Source of the DNA: Allobacillus halotolerans
GTDB taxonomy: Bacteria; Bacillota; Bacilli; Bacillales; Alkalibacillaceae
Direction: 5' to 3'
Assembly: GCF_018967645.1 (NCBI RefSeq)
Contig: NZ_JAHLZF010000002.1
Coordinates: forward strand, 16,701-80,700
DNA: 64,000 nucleotides
The notes beneath the pieces are model-generated. The model was not told the origin of the DNA. It saw only the letters and a program-made list of their open reading frames with translations, and ran no database searches. A program made the position numbers and the translations under genes. Positions 1 through 8,455 of the stretch are shown here, in pieces; the first letter of the stretch is position 1, and each line of letters opens with the position of its first letter.

Positions 1-2
1 GA

Positions 3-662
3 GTCCCCTTCGAGGATCCCAGTCAATACCTAGAGGCCTTATTTCAGCAGGAATTCGACCTTCGTGATACAGCAAAGGGTGAACGTCTCATAAAGAAAGC
101 CAGATTCATGAACAATAAAGAGCTAGACAGTTTCCAATGGGGTGACCAAGTGAAATTCCCACCGCAGATCGACCGTGGAGACCTAGAGAGCTTGAGATTC
201 ATTTCGCGAAAAGAAAATGTCATTCTGACAGGCTCCCCCGGTACCGGCAAAACACATATCGCCACTGGGTTAGGACGGAACGCATGCCGAAAAGGATATG
301 AGGTGCGTTTCTACCGCGTAGCAGATTTGGTGGATCAGTTGGAGAAAGCTTGGAGCGAGGGAAAATTACAATGGTTTAGAAACAAGTTTAAGAAAGTGGA
401 TCTCGTCATCTTGGACGAAATGGGTTATATTCCGTTTAGTAAAGATGGGGCTGAGCTACTGTTCCAGCTAGTTACGGACTGGTACGAGCAGAAGAGTCTT
501 ATCATTACTTCCAATCTAGAATTCAGCCAATGGAATCGCATCTTTGTCGATGCAAGACTGACAGCTGCATTGGTGGATCGTGTGATTCACCATGCTCATA
601 TACTAAGTTTTACCGGTGACAGTTATCGTGTTACACACGCTCTATCGAACTACCCATCATAA
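3..662 (+). CDS. istB: IstB-like ATPase of an IS21-family element (5' end outside window)
   Basis: The reading frame is open from the left edge with no stop, so the gene starts upstream of the window; the ATG at 108 is internal. The product is the AAA+ helper ATPase that assists the IS21 transposase IstA. Visible motifs are the Walker A GSPGTGKTH, Walker B VILDEMGY, and the family C-terminal part ending LTAALVDRVIHHAHIL. The 220 residues seen are most of a typical 245-265-residue IstB. The partner istA should lie just outside the window. I could not fix the terminal inverted repeat after the stop. This marks the left end as mobile-element DNA. Confidence 0.9.
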   Translation, partial: VPFEDPSQYLEALFQQEFDLRDTAKGERLIKKARFMNNKELDSFQWGDQVKFPPQIDRGDLESLRFISRKENVILTGSPGTGKTHIATGLGRNACRKGYEVRFYRVADLVDQLEKAWSEGKLQWFRNKFKKVDLVILDEMGYIPFSKDGAELLFQLVTDWYEQKSLIITSNLEFSQWNRIFVDARLTAALVDRVIHHAHILSFTGDSYRVTHALSNYPS

Positions 663-1002
663 AAAATGGGCTGGCAAAGTTCTCGAATTTCTTTTGCATT
701 ATTATCAGATTTTCTCTTGCAAAATACATTAATCATCGAATCCCCCTTAAAATAGTTCTAACATTAGTTCCCTTTTATTCTGCTATGTGGCCCAATTGAA
801 ACGTAGTCCTTACTAAGCAATTGCGCACATCTATAAAAGATCATTAAATTTAAAACACATGTTAATCATTAGTAATTTTTAATATTTATAAGCTGTACAT
901 GTATAGCTACAAGAACTTCATCTGGTATATTTGTATGGAATTTCTTTACTTCAGGCCCAGTGCCTCTTCCATAACTACGTCCAATTGATGTATAACTTTC
1001 TT
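663..1002. other. Intergenic, AT-rich, probable decayed coding fragment
   Basis: There is no start-to-stop gene here. On the minus strand, roughly 1040 down to the stop at 869-871, one frame without a start codon encodes a protein-like stretch containing SIGRSYGRGTGPEV and KKFHTNIPDEVLVA. It looks like the tail of a lost gene. It overlaps the 3' end of the next small ORF in another frame. The right end of the IS21-type element should also lie in this stretch, but I cannot locate it. Confidence 0.35.
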
Positions 1003-1197
1003 CTAGGAAACTATTGAAATTAGTAAACTGAGAGCAAAAAGAATAAATGCAAACAGTATCGTTAAGTACATTATTAACTCAAGTGAGGTAAGTTTTCTTT
1101 GTTTTTTAGTCTTTTCTAAATCCCTTAGATAAAAACCAGCACTTATAATAAGCAAGGCGCTAGCTACAACTCTTAAAATTTCCACTAGAAGATCCAA
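1003..1197 (-). CDS. Small two-helix membrane protein, unknown function
   Basis: This 64-residue ORF has two hydrophobic segments (about residues 5-23 and 42-62) separated by a basic loop, LEKTKKQRK. It begins with TTG, preceded at a usable distance by AGAGGGG on the minus strand. I do not recognise a family. It lies with other short membrane ORFs in the accessory stretch beside the IS21-type gene. Annotation rests only on the ribosome binding site, the amphipathic layout and the lack of overlap with a better ORF. Confidence 0.4.
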   Translation of the reverse strand: MDLLVEILRVVASALLIISAGFYLRDLEKTKKQRKLTSLELIMYLTILFAFILFALSLLISIVS

Positions 1198-1290
1198 TTA
1201 TATAACCCCTCTTCCCCAAAGCATTTTTCCGTTAAATGGCCCTATTCTGGAATATCTTATTCGTTTATTGCGTACGATTGCTGATAGATA

Positions 1291-1548
1291 CTATTTTACT
1301 GAGTCAACAATTTTTTTCGCATCTATCAATGACAAACCGTATTTCTCTCTCAATGATTTCACAGTCTTTACTTCCGTTGAACTTTTTAATATTTCTTTTG
1401 CTTCATTTTTCATATCGTCATATTCTCCAGTTTTCTTCAAAAGCCTAAGGTTTTCTTTTTTTAGAGCACTGTTTTGACTCATTAAACTGATACCCCAACC
1501 TAAGAGCAAAAGCATAATTAATATTGAGCTTATTTCTGACCACTGCAT
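1291..1548 (-). CDS. Small membrane-anchored protein with an L7/L12 C-terminal-like segment
   Basis: The ORF encodes 85 residues with a strong GGGAGG site before the ATG. Residues 1-25 form one membrane helix; a charged, probably coiled-coil stretch follows (about 28-55). The C-terminal part, VKTVKSLREKYGLSLIDAKK, resembles the ribosomal protein L7/L12 C-terminal domain pattern (K-x-x-x-V-R-x-x-x-G-L-x-L-x-x-A-K). The resemblance is by eye. Such membrane-tethered L7/L12-like small proteins occur in Firmicutes accessory DNA, but I do not know a function. Confidence 0.55.
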   Translation of the reverse strand: MQWSEISSILIMLLLLGWGISLMSQNSALKKENLRLLKKTGEYDDMKNEAKEILKSSTEVKTVKSLREKYGLSLIDAKKIVDSVK

Positions 1549-1597
1549 CTAAATGACCTCCCTATAATTTAATTTTATTTTATAATCTGGACCGATT

Positions 1598-1663
1598 CTA
1601 ACTCAAACCTTGCGCGACAACCGCGCGCGAAGCAATAGAGGTGTCGAGCCTGCTAGCATTCAC
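1598..1663 (-). CDS. Possible 21-residue micro-ORF with a strong ribosome binding site
   Basis: On the minus strand AGGAGGGG is followed 8 nt later by GTG and 21 codons to TAG. The peptide (start MNASRLDTSIASR) is unrelated to anything I know. Its DNA contains the GC-rich stretch GCGCGACAACCGCGCGCG, which stands out from AT-rich surroundings and is partly self-complementary. It could be a true micro-ORF, the stub of a truncated gene, or a structural DNA site. Low confidence. Confidence 0.25.
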   Translation of the reverse strand: MNASRLDTSIASRAVVAQGLS

Positions 1664-1710
1664 GCTTACATCCCCTCCTAATTAACTTTCTGCTACATTT
1701 TCATTATTAT

Positions 1711-1920
1711 TTAGGTAATACGCTCAAACACTTTTATAAAGATGAATGGTAATGCTGTGGCTATTGAAACACCAATCATAGTGGAAGAAGCTACTAATAG
1801 TCTATATTTTTGTTTTGATATTTCCTTCCTCTTTAATGCAATATTTAGTGCCTTAATTATTGTACTAATCGTCATACAAATAATTATTATTGAATTAAGA
1901 CTAACTAAAAATACCTCCAT
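1711..1920 (-). CDS. Small two-helix membrane protein, unknown function
   Basis: The start was set at the ATG at 1920, 7 nt after GGAGAG, giving 69 residues (MEVFLVSLNS...); a longer upstream start lacks a ribosome binding site. Two hydrophobic helices (about 3-25 and 41-62) flank a short basic loop, ALKRKEISKQK. No family is recognised. It has the same general size and layout as the ORF at 1003-1197 but no clear sequence similarity. Confidence 0.4.
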   Translation of the reverse strand: MEVFLVSLNSIIIICMTISTIIKALNIALKRKEISKQKYRLLVASSTMIGVSIATALPFIFIKVFERIT

Positions 1921-1998
1921 ATTTTTCTCTCCAATCGTCAACACCTTTTATAAATAAACTATGTAGTTAAATAGCCGTTTTGTTGAAGAAAAATAATT

Positions 1999-2262
1999 CT
2001 ATATTTTAAAATTACTTAGCCCTAATGTATCATAAGTTTCTGTGTTTTGAAGAAGATTTCCTAAAATAATCAAGTCTTTTTTTGTTACGTTATTGCTTCG
2101 ATCTTGAATACTGGTTCTAAAACTTCCTTGTAGAAATGCGATGCCAACTAAGAGTGTGGTCGATTTCGTTTGACGACTTGAAGGTCTGGATAGATATGTC
2201 ATATATTTACTTCCTAGTTTGTCAGAAATAACAGTTCGGAAAGATAAAAAGCCAAGTTCCAT
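1999..2262 (-). CDS. Unrecognised 87-residue ORF, possibly a gene fragment
   Basis: The ORF lies 65 nt downstream of the ABC-2 ATPase gene, on the same strand. The ATG has no clear ribosome binding site, and the frame stays open upstream into the end of the ATPase gene, so this may be a remnant lacking its own start. The product is soluble (MELGFLSFRTVISDKL... to TLGLSNFKI) without a motif I know. Confidence 0.3.
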   Translation of the reverse strand: MELGFLSFRTVISDKLGSKYMTYLSRPSSRQTKSTTLLVGIAFLQGSFRTSIQDRSNNVTKKDLIILGNLLQNTETYDTLGLSNFKI

Positions 2263-2327
2263 ACTGATTTTTTCAGCAAGGAAATTGGCTTTGATTTCAT
2301 TTTGAAGACGTCTCGAACGAGGATCAC

Positions 2328-3239
2328 TTAAGCATTCATAAAGACATCTTCTAATGAACGTTCCTCCACTTTCATCTCATACAGATGAACATCCGATTGA
2401 ATGATCTCTTTTGATACTTCTGGCAAATCTTCTTCTGAAGGCACCTGTAGGAGCGTATAATCTTTTTTAGCTTCCATAAAGATTATGTCTGTGTTCATTT
2501 TCTCGGACAGTTTTTGAATATCATTTTTCTGCAAAATCGGTTTTGTTCTAACGGAAATCGTAACGCCTGCAGCAATTCCCTCTTTTAATTGGCGTGGGGT
2601 GCCTAGTTTTTTAATCTCACCATCACTGAGAATGCCGACCCGATCACTGACTTTATCGATTTCATCTAAATTATGTGAGGTAAGAAAGACCGTTTTCCCT
2701 TCTTCCTTCAATTTTATCACTAAGTCTCGTATGTTAATTGTTGATTCTGGATCAATTCCTGATGTTGGCTCATCTAGAATAATTAAATCAGGATTTCCTA
2801 GTAACGCTTGTGCTATACAAATTTTCTTTTTCATACCAAAGGAATAGGACTTAATTTTTTTCTGTGCGGCGTCCTCTAAGCCTACTTCTTTCATTAATGT
2901 TTTCAACTCTGGCTTGCTACGCTTATCGCCAGCTAACTTACCCATGTAGCGTAAAAAGTTTAACCCTTTCATATTTTCATATAAATTAGAGACGTCTGGC
3001 ATAACACCTATTCTTTTTTTGGCATGGTTGAGTTGGCTGTCTGAAATGCCCATTATCTTAAAAGAGCCTGCGCTTTTATTCGTTATACCTGTAATCGTAT
3101 GAATGAAAGTAGATTTCCCAGCGCCATTATGACCCACAAAACCAAAAACCTCGCCTTGGTAGATTTCTAAGTTAATATCTTTTAACACTTCTGTTGTTCC
3201 ATACTTTTTTGTTAAATGATTCACTTCAACTATACTCAT
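2328..3239 (-). CDS. ABC-2 type exporter, ATP-binding subunit
   Basis: A 303-residue ATPase energising the membrane subunit encoded just upstream (2-nt gap). Walker A GHNGAGKST is at 36-44, an ABC signature variant YSFGMKKK near 138, Walker B LIILDEPTSGID near 160, and the switch His in LTSHNLDE. The last 90 residues form the extra C-terminal domain seen in bacteriocin/antibiotic-type ABC-2 ATPases such as YxlF/CcmA-like proteins. The substrate cannot be read from sequence. It belongs to a four-gene operon with a DUF2089 regulator. A good ribosome binding site (GGAAGG) supports the start. Confidence 0.88.
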   Translation of the reverse strand: MSIVEVNHLTKKYGTTEVLKDINLEIYQGEVFGFVGHNGAGKSTFIHTITGITNKSAGSFKIMGISDSQLNHAKKRIGVMPDVSNLYENMKGLNFLRYMGKLAGDKRSKPELKTLMKEVGLEDAAQKKIKSYSFGMKKKICIAQALLGNPDLIILDEPTSGIDPESTINIRDLVIKLKEEGKTVFLTSHNLDEIDKVSDRVGILSDGEIKKLGTPRQLKEGIAAGVTISVRTKPILQKNDIQKLSEKMNTDIIFMEAKKDYTLLQVPSEEDLPEVSKEIIQSDVHLYEMKVEERSLEDVFMNA

Positions 3240-3241
3240 AT

Positions 3242-3940
3242 CTATAAATCCTTCCTTTGCATGATGAACACAGATATTAGTAGGTAGATCACTCCTATAA
3301 TGATGGGAACGAACATCAATCCGATCGAACCTTCTAAATATCTATAAGGTAATAGGTATTTGAACGGGACTAAATACCATTTACTCGAGACAGCTGAAGC
3401 GAGCCCTAAAATCGGTAAGGCAATACCGAATAGAATACCCAAGAACATTGTTAATTTTGACTTTGTGAATACGGTGGAAACTAAAACGACGAAGCTAACA
3501 ATGTAAAATAAAAATACGAAGGAATGAAAATAATCTTTCAAAAACCACGATCCAGAGATGATGAATATAACTGCAAATGATATCGTTATCGTAGCTACCC
3601 AAAATAACAATGTTCCTAAAAATTTACCTACCATGATTTGCATCCTCGACGTTTTCGTCACGAGTAAACGTATCGTTTTTAATTCGATTTCCTTGTTGAT
3701 CAAATCATGAGACGTCGCAAAAACAAATAGAAATCCGAGTATTAATACGATGAGAGCGATCGCAGCAGTATATACTGTTCCTTCCTCACCACCGATTTTT
3801 ACAATTTCTTGAATCAAACCTGGATTGCTATCAATGAACGTAGCTGATTGATAAGATACAAATGTAATAAATAATATAATTAGGATGGACCGCACACTTT
3901 TAAAAGAGTCAAGAAACTCTCTTGATAATATATGAATCAT
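3242..3940 (-). CDS. ABC-2 type exporter, membrane subunit
   Basis: A 232-residue permease with six likely transmembrane segments: a first helix near residues 15-35, an extracellular loop, a long helix near 58-80, the cytoplasmic ATPase-coupling stretch NKEIELKTIRLLVTKTSR, and four further helices. This is the ABC-2/YxlG-type topology. A 27-nt gap separates it from the upstream small membrane gene and 2 nt from the ATPase, so the genes are probably translated from one message. AAAGGAG precedes the ATG. Substrate unknown. Confidence 0.8.
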   Translation of the reverse strand: MIHILSREFLDSFKSVRSILIILFITFVSYQSATFIDSNPGLIQEIVKIGGEEGTVYTAAIALIVLILGFLFVFATSHDLINKEIELKTIRLLVTKTSRMQIMVGKFLGTLLFWVATITISFAVIFIISGSWFLKDYFHSFVFLFYIVSFVVLVSTVFTKSKLTMFLGILFGIALPILGLASAVSSKWYLVPFKYLLPYRYLEGSIGLMFVPIIIGVIYLLISVFIMQRKDL

Positions 3941-3967
3941 TCTTTGCTTTCTCCTTTTGTCATCTAT

Positions 3968-4255
3968 TTACTTCAAGTCATGAGACGTCATTTTATCCAA
4001 CTCTTGTTTCCTCTTTTTTTCGAGGGATTCTCTACCTGATATCCACTCTCCCAGTAAAATCGTTGTGCCTAAAATGGCAATAAACCAAAAGTCCCTTGAA
4101 CCGACGTCCATTAATCCTGACAGAATAAGGTAAATTAGGAGTATGACATAGGCTACTGGTAGTAAACCTCCCCAAAAAACTTTATTTCTTGTTGAAAGGA
4201 AGTGTTGAAGAACTAGTATGAAAATCGCGAGTAAAATATTTAGAGACCAATGCAT
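3968..4255 (-). CDS. Small membrane protein of the ABC-2 operon
   Basis: 95 residues with three hydrophobic helices (about 5-20, 28-48, 55-72) and a charged C-terminal tail (SLEKKRKQELDKM). It starts 3 nt after the DUF2089 gene stop, with GGAGAGG before the ATG, so it is tightly coupled to the operon. In position it matches the small YxlD/YxlE-like membrane proteins found with YxlF-YxlG exporters, but sequence identity with them was not established. Confidence 0.65.
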   Translation of the reverse strand: MHWSLNILLAIFILVLQHFLSTRNKVFWGGLLPVAYVILLIYLILSGLMDVGSRDFWFIAILGTTILLGEWISGRESLEKKRKQELDKMTSHDLK

Positions 4256-4257
4256 TG

Positions 4258-4554
4258 CTACCTCTCCTTTTCTTTTTTATATTTTTCAATAATCAATTTC
4301 GCTTCTTCCAAATTGATTCGATCATCAATCGATAGCTTTTTGATAAACTGAATAAATTCTTCATTTTCCGCAGCATCATTTAATTTTATTTTTTCTATTA
4401 ACCGATCTAACTTAATCCTTACTGTCGGATAAGAAACCTCATAAACTTTTGCGATTTCTTTTAAAGAACCTGAGTTCATGACGAATTTTTTGATGAATTC
4501 CACATCCTCTTGATCCAAAGACAAGATCCAACTTGGAACATCTCTTATATCCAT
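4258..4554 (-). CDS. DUF2089-type helix-turn-helix regulator
   Basis: 98 residues beginning MDIRDVPSWILSLDQEDVEF, a pattern typical of DUF2089 proteins. A helix-turn-helix lies near residues 27-55 (GSLKEIAKVYEVSYPTVRIK). These small DNA-binding proteins commonly head ABC-2 transporter operons, and this is the first gene of such an operon. It is likely a transcriptional regulator of the genes downstream, though that is inference from position. GAGGTG precedes the ATG. Confidence 0.8.
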   Translation of the reverse strand: MDIRDVPSWILSLDQEDVEFIKKFVMNSGSLKEIAKVYEVSYPTVRIKLDRLIEKIKLNDAAENEEFIQFIKKLSIDDRINLEEAKLIIEKYKKEKER

Positions 4555-4677
4555 TTAATCACCTCATCTCATCTAATGTGTAAGTTTACTTTAACATTAA
4601 ATTAAATAATATTAAAGTATTTTTCAATTTTATTTAAATATTATTTATATAGTGCTGAATTTTATTCCATAAAAAAG

Positions 4678-4715
4678 AAGCCTCTCAACAGTTTAGTAAA
4701 CTAATGAGAGGCTTC
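4678..4715 (-). terminator. Rho-independent terminator after prmC
   Basis: An 11-bp stem GAAGCCTCTCA/TGAGAGGCTTC, with a smaller inner stem GTTT/AAAC in the loop, is followed on the minus strand by six T residues. Confidence 0.9.
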
Positions 4716-4718
4716 GCT

Positions 4719-5555
4719 TTAACACTCAGCAAAAACGATACGGTCTTTTTTATTGATGTCTTGAATAATTTCCGGGCTAGCTTTGGAGCAGGTTTGTTGA
4801 ATTAACATGCTTACTGCCTCGCCTTGTTGATAGCCGATTTCGAAGGCGAGCTGCTTTGGTTTTAGACGTTTCGATTGTGCAATGATTTGTTCATAAGCAA
4901 ACAGTCCGTCATTTTCAGCAAATAATGCCATTTGTGGGTCGAAAATGACCGTATCGCTCAAGCTGTCTCGGTCTGATTGTGCGATGTATGGCGGGTTGGA
5001 GACAATGACGTCAATGTTGTGACCAGCCTCGATGACGGGTTCCAAAAAACTTCCTTGCAAAAACTCGATGTCCGCAGTGTGTGCCGTTGCATTTCGACGA
5101 GCAACTTGAAGGGCTTCATGCGATAAATCGGTTGCCAATACACGTAAGGTAGGCATTTCTTTTTTTAACGAGACCGCTATGATGCCGCTTCCTGTACCGA
5201 TATCCACAACTGTTTCTGTTCCTGAAAGTTTTCCAAGCAAGTATTGGACTAATTCTTCGGTTTCCGGACGTGGAATGAGGACATTTTCATCGACGTAAAA
5301 GTCGCGTTCATAAAACGTCGCTGTATTGGTGAAATGTTCGAGTGGTTTTCCTGTTGCTGCATGGGTTTCAACCCAACCGACGAATGTTTCGTGCGTTTTC
5401 GTTTCCAGTTTTTCAAGGGCGTTCATAAATAACCCGCTCATTGTCGTATCCAGCAAATGACACAACATGAGGTCTGCCACGCGCTCTTCTCTATCATGTG
5501 ACTGTAAAAAAGAAGAAGCCCATTTACGAGCTTCTTGAATCGTTGGTTGTTCCAT
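4719..5555 (-). CDS. prmC: Release factor glutamine methyltransferase
   Basis: PrmC methylates the glutamine of the GGQ motif in release factors RF1 and RF2 using S-adenosylmethionine, which increases peptide release. The start was set at the ATG at 5555, 6 nt after GGTGA (278 residues, normal length); the longer TTG start at 5576 abuts the prfA stop. The SAM-binding motif DIGTGSG is at 118-124 and the glutamine-binding NPPY at 187-190. It follows its substrate gene prfA with a 21-nt gap, the usual Bacillaceae order, and ends in a terminator. Confidence 0.96.
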   Translation of the reverse strand: MEQPTIQEARKWASSFLQSHDREERVADLMLCHLLDTTMSGLFMNALEKLETKTHETFVGWVETHAATGKPLEHFTNTATFYERDFYVDENVLIPRPETEELVQYLLGKLSGTETVVDIGTGSGIIAVSLKKEMPTLRVLATDLSHEALQVARRNATAHTADIEFLQGSFLEPVIEAGHNIDVIVSNPPYIAQSDRDSLSDTVIFDPQMALFAENDGLFAYEQIIAQSKRLKPKQLAFEIGYQQGEAVSMLIQQTCSKASPEIIQDINKKDRIVFAEC

Positions 5556-5576
5556 GTATTTCACCGTTTCTATCAA

Positions 5577-6647
5577 TTATTCCGTAACTTGATCAAGTTT
5601 CGATGTCTGTTCTTCAATCGTCAACGCTTCGATAATTTCGGAAAGTTTTCCTTCCATAATTTGATCGAGTTTATTGATCGTCAAGTTAATGCGGTGGTCC
5701 GTCACACGGTTTTGTGGATAGTTGTACGTACGGATTCGCTCAGAACGGTCACCTGTACCGACTGCTGATTTACGGTTTTCATCGTATTCTGCTTGTGCTT
5801 CTTGTTGGAATTTTTCATACACACGAGCACGCAAAACTTTCATCGCTTTTTCTTTGTTTTTGATCTGGGATTTTTCATCCTGACAAGATACGACTGTTCC
5901 AGTTGGTTCGTGGGTCAAACGGACAGCTGACATCGTCGTATTAACACTTTGCCCACCTGGTCCACTGGATGCGAACGTGTCGACACGAATATCTTTTTCA
6001 TGGATATCTACTTCAACTTCTTCCGCTTCCGGAAGCACGGCGACGGTTGATGTAGACGTGTGAATCCGTCCACCCGATTCGGTCTCTGGGACACGTTGTA
6101 CACGGTGTGCACCGTTTTCGTATTTCATTTGAGAGTATGCGCCTTTACCGGTAATCATAAAGATGATTTCTTTATAACCACCCATATCAGATTCATGGGC
6201 ATCGATGATTTCGGTTTTCCAGTTACGAGCTTCCGCATAGCGTGCGTACATACGGTAAAGATTTCCAGCAAATAATGCCGCTTCTTCTCCGCCTGCTGCA
6301 CCGCGAATTTCCATAATAACGTTTTTATCATCGTTCGGGTCTTTCGGAACGAGCAGTAATTTCATTTCTTGTTCGAGTGGTTCGATCTGTGGCTCGAGTT
6401 CGTTTAGTTCCTCTTGAGCCATCTCCATCACGTCTTCATCAGACTCTTCTTCGAGCATTGTTTTCGCTTCGTCTATTTGTTGCCGAATTTCTTTGTATTG
6501 ACGAAATTTCTCAACGATTGGCTGTATGTCTGATTGCTCTTTTGAATAATCGCGTAATTTATTGGAATCATTGATGACTTCTGGGTCCATCAATTTTTCA
6601 GTCAATTGATTGTAACGGTCTTCGATATTTTGCAATTTATCGAACAT
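5577..6647 (-). CDS. prfA: Peptide chain release factor 1
   Basis: RF1 reads UAA and UAG stop codons and triggers peptidyl-tRNA hydrolysis. The 356-residue length is standard. The anticodon-like PxT motif is PET at 187-189 in [13 protein letters not shown], which distinguishes RF1 from the SPF motif of RF2. The catalytic GGQ is at 231-233 in [11 protein letters not shown] strong AGAGGTGA site precedes the ATG. It is the first gene of a prfA-prmC pair. Confidence 0.98.
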   Translation of the reverse strand: MFDKLQNIEDRYNQLTEKLMDPEVINDSNKLRDYSKEQSDIQPIVEKFRQYKEIRQQIDEAKTMLEEESDEDVMEMAQEELNELEPQIEPLEQEMKLLLVPKDPNDDKNVIMEIRGAAGGEEAALFAGNLYRMYARYAEARNWKTEIIDAHESDMGGYKEIIFMITGKGAYSQMKYENGAHRVQRVPETESGGRIHTSTSTVAVLPEAEEVEVDIHEKDIRVDTFASSGPGGQSVNTTMSAVRLTHEPTGTVVSCQDEKSQIKNKEKAMKVLRARVYEKFQQEAQAEYDENRKSAVGTGDRSERIRTYNYPQNRVTDHRINLTINKLDQIMEGKLSEIIEALTIEEQTSKLDQVTE

Positions 6648-6709
6648 ATTCTGTTCACCTCTACTTTTTCCTTCATTATTATATTACAGTGGCGGGCTAC
6701 CGTCAAAAA

Positions 6710-6742
6710 TAGCAAGCACTAATTCACGGATAGTGCTTGCTA
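6710..6742 (-). terminator. Rho-independent terminator after tdk
   Basis: A perfect 12-bp stem TAGCAAGCACTA/TAGTGCTTGCTA with a 9-nt loop is followed on the minus strand by TTTTTG. Confidence 0.92.
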
Positions 6743-6749
6743 TGTTATC

Positions 6750-7370
6750 TTATTGATTCATTTCTGATTTCGATACTTGATGTAAATGTGGGTGATTCGG
6801 CACTTCATGATGATGACGGCAGCGTGGCTCGTACGATTCAGAAGCGCCAACCATGATGACGGGATCGTCGTATGAAGCCGGCTCACCGTCGATCAATCGC
6901 TGTGTACGCGTTGCTGGTGACCCACACATCGGGCAAATCGCATGCAGTTTTGATACCATTTCACTGTTCGCCATCAATTGTGGCATCGGACCGAACGGCT
7001 CGCCTCTGAAATCTTGGTCAAGACCAGCAACAATGACACGAATGCCTCGATTCGCTAATCGCTGTGTCACTTGAACGATTTCTTCGTCAAAGAATTGGAC
7101 CTCATCAATACCAATGATATCCAAATCATCCGTTACATTTTCTTCAATTTCTGAAGCTTGTCGGATCGGGTGGGCGATGATCGCGTTTCCGTTATGAGAG
7201 ACGACCGAATCATCTTTATACCGATTGTCGATAGCTGGTTTAAATACGCGAATTTTTTGATTGCCATATGTCGCTCGTTTCACGCGTCGGATGAGTTCTT
7301 CTGATTTCCCAGAGAACATACTTCCGCAAATGACTTCCATCCAGCCTTTATGGTTCATTATATACATCAT
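6750..7370 (-). CDS. tdk: Thymidine kinase
   Basis: Phosphorylates thymidine to dTMP in pyrimidine salvage. P-loop GSMFSGKS at 16-23, the lid/DNA-kinase segment [11 protein letters not shown], and zinc-binding cysteines in CPMCG and the C-terminal YEPRCRHHH are visible. The start is placed at the first ATG of ATGATGTAT, 8 nt after AGAGG (206 residues); a GTG three codons earlier overlaps that ribosome binding site. Downstream is a strong terminator, upstream a 21-bp repeat array. Confidence 0.96.
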   Translation of the reverse strand: MMYIMNHKGWMEVICGSMFSGKSEELIRRVKRATYGNQKIRVFKPAIDNRYKDDSVVSHNGNAIIAHPIRQASEIEENVTDDLDIIGIDEVQFFDEEIVQVTQRLANRGIRVIVAGLDQDFRGEPFGPMPQLMANSEMVSKLHAICPMCGSPATRTQRLIDGEPASYDDPVIMVGASESYEPRCRHHHEVPNHPHLHQVSKSEMNQ

Positions 7371-7638
7371 GGGAGGCACCTCTTTTTTCGTGGTTTATGT
7401 TAAAACATATTCATATATGTGTGTTAATCGTCAGTAATGCTTGCGGTATTTGTCAAAATGACATGAAAAATCATACCCGCAAATGGTCACTTATCATTCT
7501 ACCGAATCCGAAGAGGAATAAAAAGGGTTAGTTTTTCCTAATTTTGATTTTGGGCAGTGGATTGTTTAGATAAAGGTAGATTCGCTTGGCTTTGATTAGA
7601 TGAAGATTTTTTAAGTCGAGTTTGGTAGATCAGGTCTA
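7371..7638. other. Upstream region of tdk
   Basis: AT-rich leader and presumed promoter region of tdk on the minus strand. I see no convincing gene, hairpin or riboswitch. Confidence 0.4.
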
Positions 7639-7990
7639 ACCGCTCGATGAGTGAGGGGCAACCGCTCGATAACGCGTTCTAACCGCTCGACAAACGGGGG
7701 GAAACCGCTCGATAATGCGTTCTAACCGCTCGACAAACGTGACGAACCGCTCGACGAAGCGCTCCAGCCGCTCGACAAACAGGGTGGAACCGCTCGATAA
7801 AACGTTCCAACCACTCGACAAACGTGACGAACCGCTCGACGAAGCGCTCCAGCCGCTCGACAAACGGGGTGGAACCGCTCGATAATCCGTTCCAAACGCT
7901 CGACAAACGGGGGGCAACCGCTCGATAAAGTGTTCCAAACGCTCGACAAACGGGGTGGAACCGCTCGACGAAGCGCTCCAGCCGCTCGAC
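7639..7990. repeat. Array A: 17 units, core ACCGCTCGAY, period 21-22 bp
   Basis: The 10-bp core ACCGCTCGAC or ACCGCTCGAT recurs 17 times; occasional first bases are G or AA. The 11-12-bp spacers are themselves drawn from a small set (for example aaacggggtgga, gaagcgctcca, aatgcgttcta) used in different orders. It lies between the rpmE terminator and tdk. Reading frames across it yield heptad peptides such as VERLERF, but 22-bp units break the frame and there is no ribosome binding site, so it is taken as non-coding. Confidence 0.95.
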
Positions 7991-8003
7991 ATAAAAAGAA
8001 AAA

Positions 8004-8060
8004 AGCTGACCGCGATCAGCCGCATCCCTTTGACAGGTGATTGGCTGAATTACGGTCAGC
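8004..8060 (-). terminator. Rho-independent terminator after rpmE
   Basis: A two-part stem, GCTGACCG/CGGTCAGC outside and TCAGCC/GGCTGA inside, is followed on the minus strand by TTTTTTC. Confidence 0.85.
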
Positions 8061-8078
8061 GTTTGTTTTCTCATCTTA

Positions 8079-8324
8079 TTAGTTAAGATTGTATTTTTTC
8101 TTGAATCGGTCTACACGGCCACCGACTTTGTCAGCTTTTTGCTTACCAGTGTAGAAAGGATGTGACTCTGAGCTGATTTCAACTCGGATTAATGGGTACG
8201 TATTGCCGTCTTCCCATTCGATTGTTTCGTCAGAATTAAGAGTAGATCCAGACAAAAATTTGAAATCAGAACTTGTATCTAAGAATACAACTTTGCGGTA
8301 TTCCGGATGAATATCCTTTTTCAT
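8079..8324 (-). CDS. rpmE2: Ribosomal protein L31, type B (zinc-independent)
   Basis: A component of the large ribosomal subunit at the subunit interface. The 81-residue product starts [14 protein letters not shown] and has no cysteines, so it lacks the zinc-binding Cys set of type A L31; [10 protein letters not shown] and [11 protein letters not shown] mark the family. It occupies the place between rho and tdk where B. subtilis has the zinc-containing RpmE. Type B forms are known elsewhere as the zinc-starvation paralogue. AAGGAGGG precedes the ATG. Confidence 0.95.
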   Translation of the reverse strand: MKKDIHPEYRKVVFLDTSSDFKFLSGSTLNSDETIEWEDGNTYPLIRVEISSESHPFYTGKQKADKVGGRVDRFKKKYNLN

Positions 8325-8455
8325 GGTTAACCCTCCTTGCCCTGAATCCTGTGGAAACAGAGTTTTTTCAAAACAACGGTGTGCTTTGTCTTTTCATACA
8401 GAGTGATTATATCAACTGCATGTTCATAATGCAAGAAGTTTTTACTGTGCTAAGA

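Noticed and set aside
7639-7990. CRISPR array
   Set aside because: Units are only 21-22 bp with a 10-bp core; spacers are 11-12 bp and recur many times; no cas genes are present. The same holds for the other arrays.
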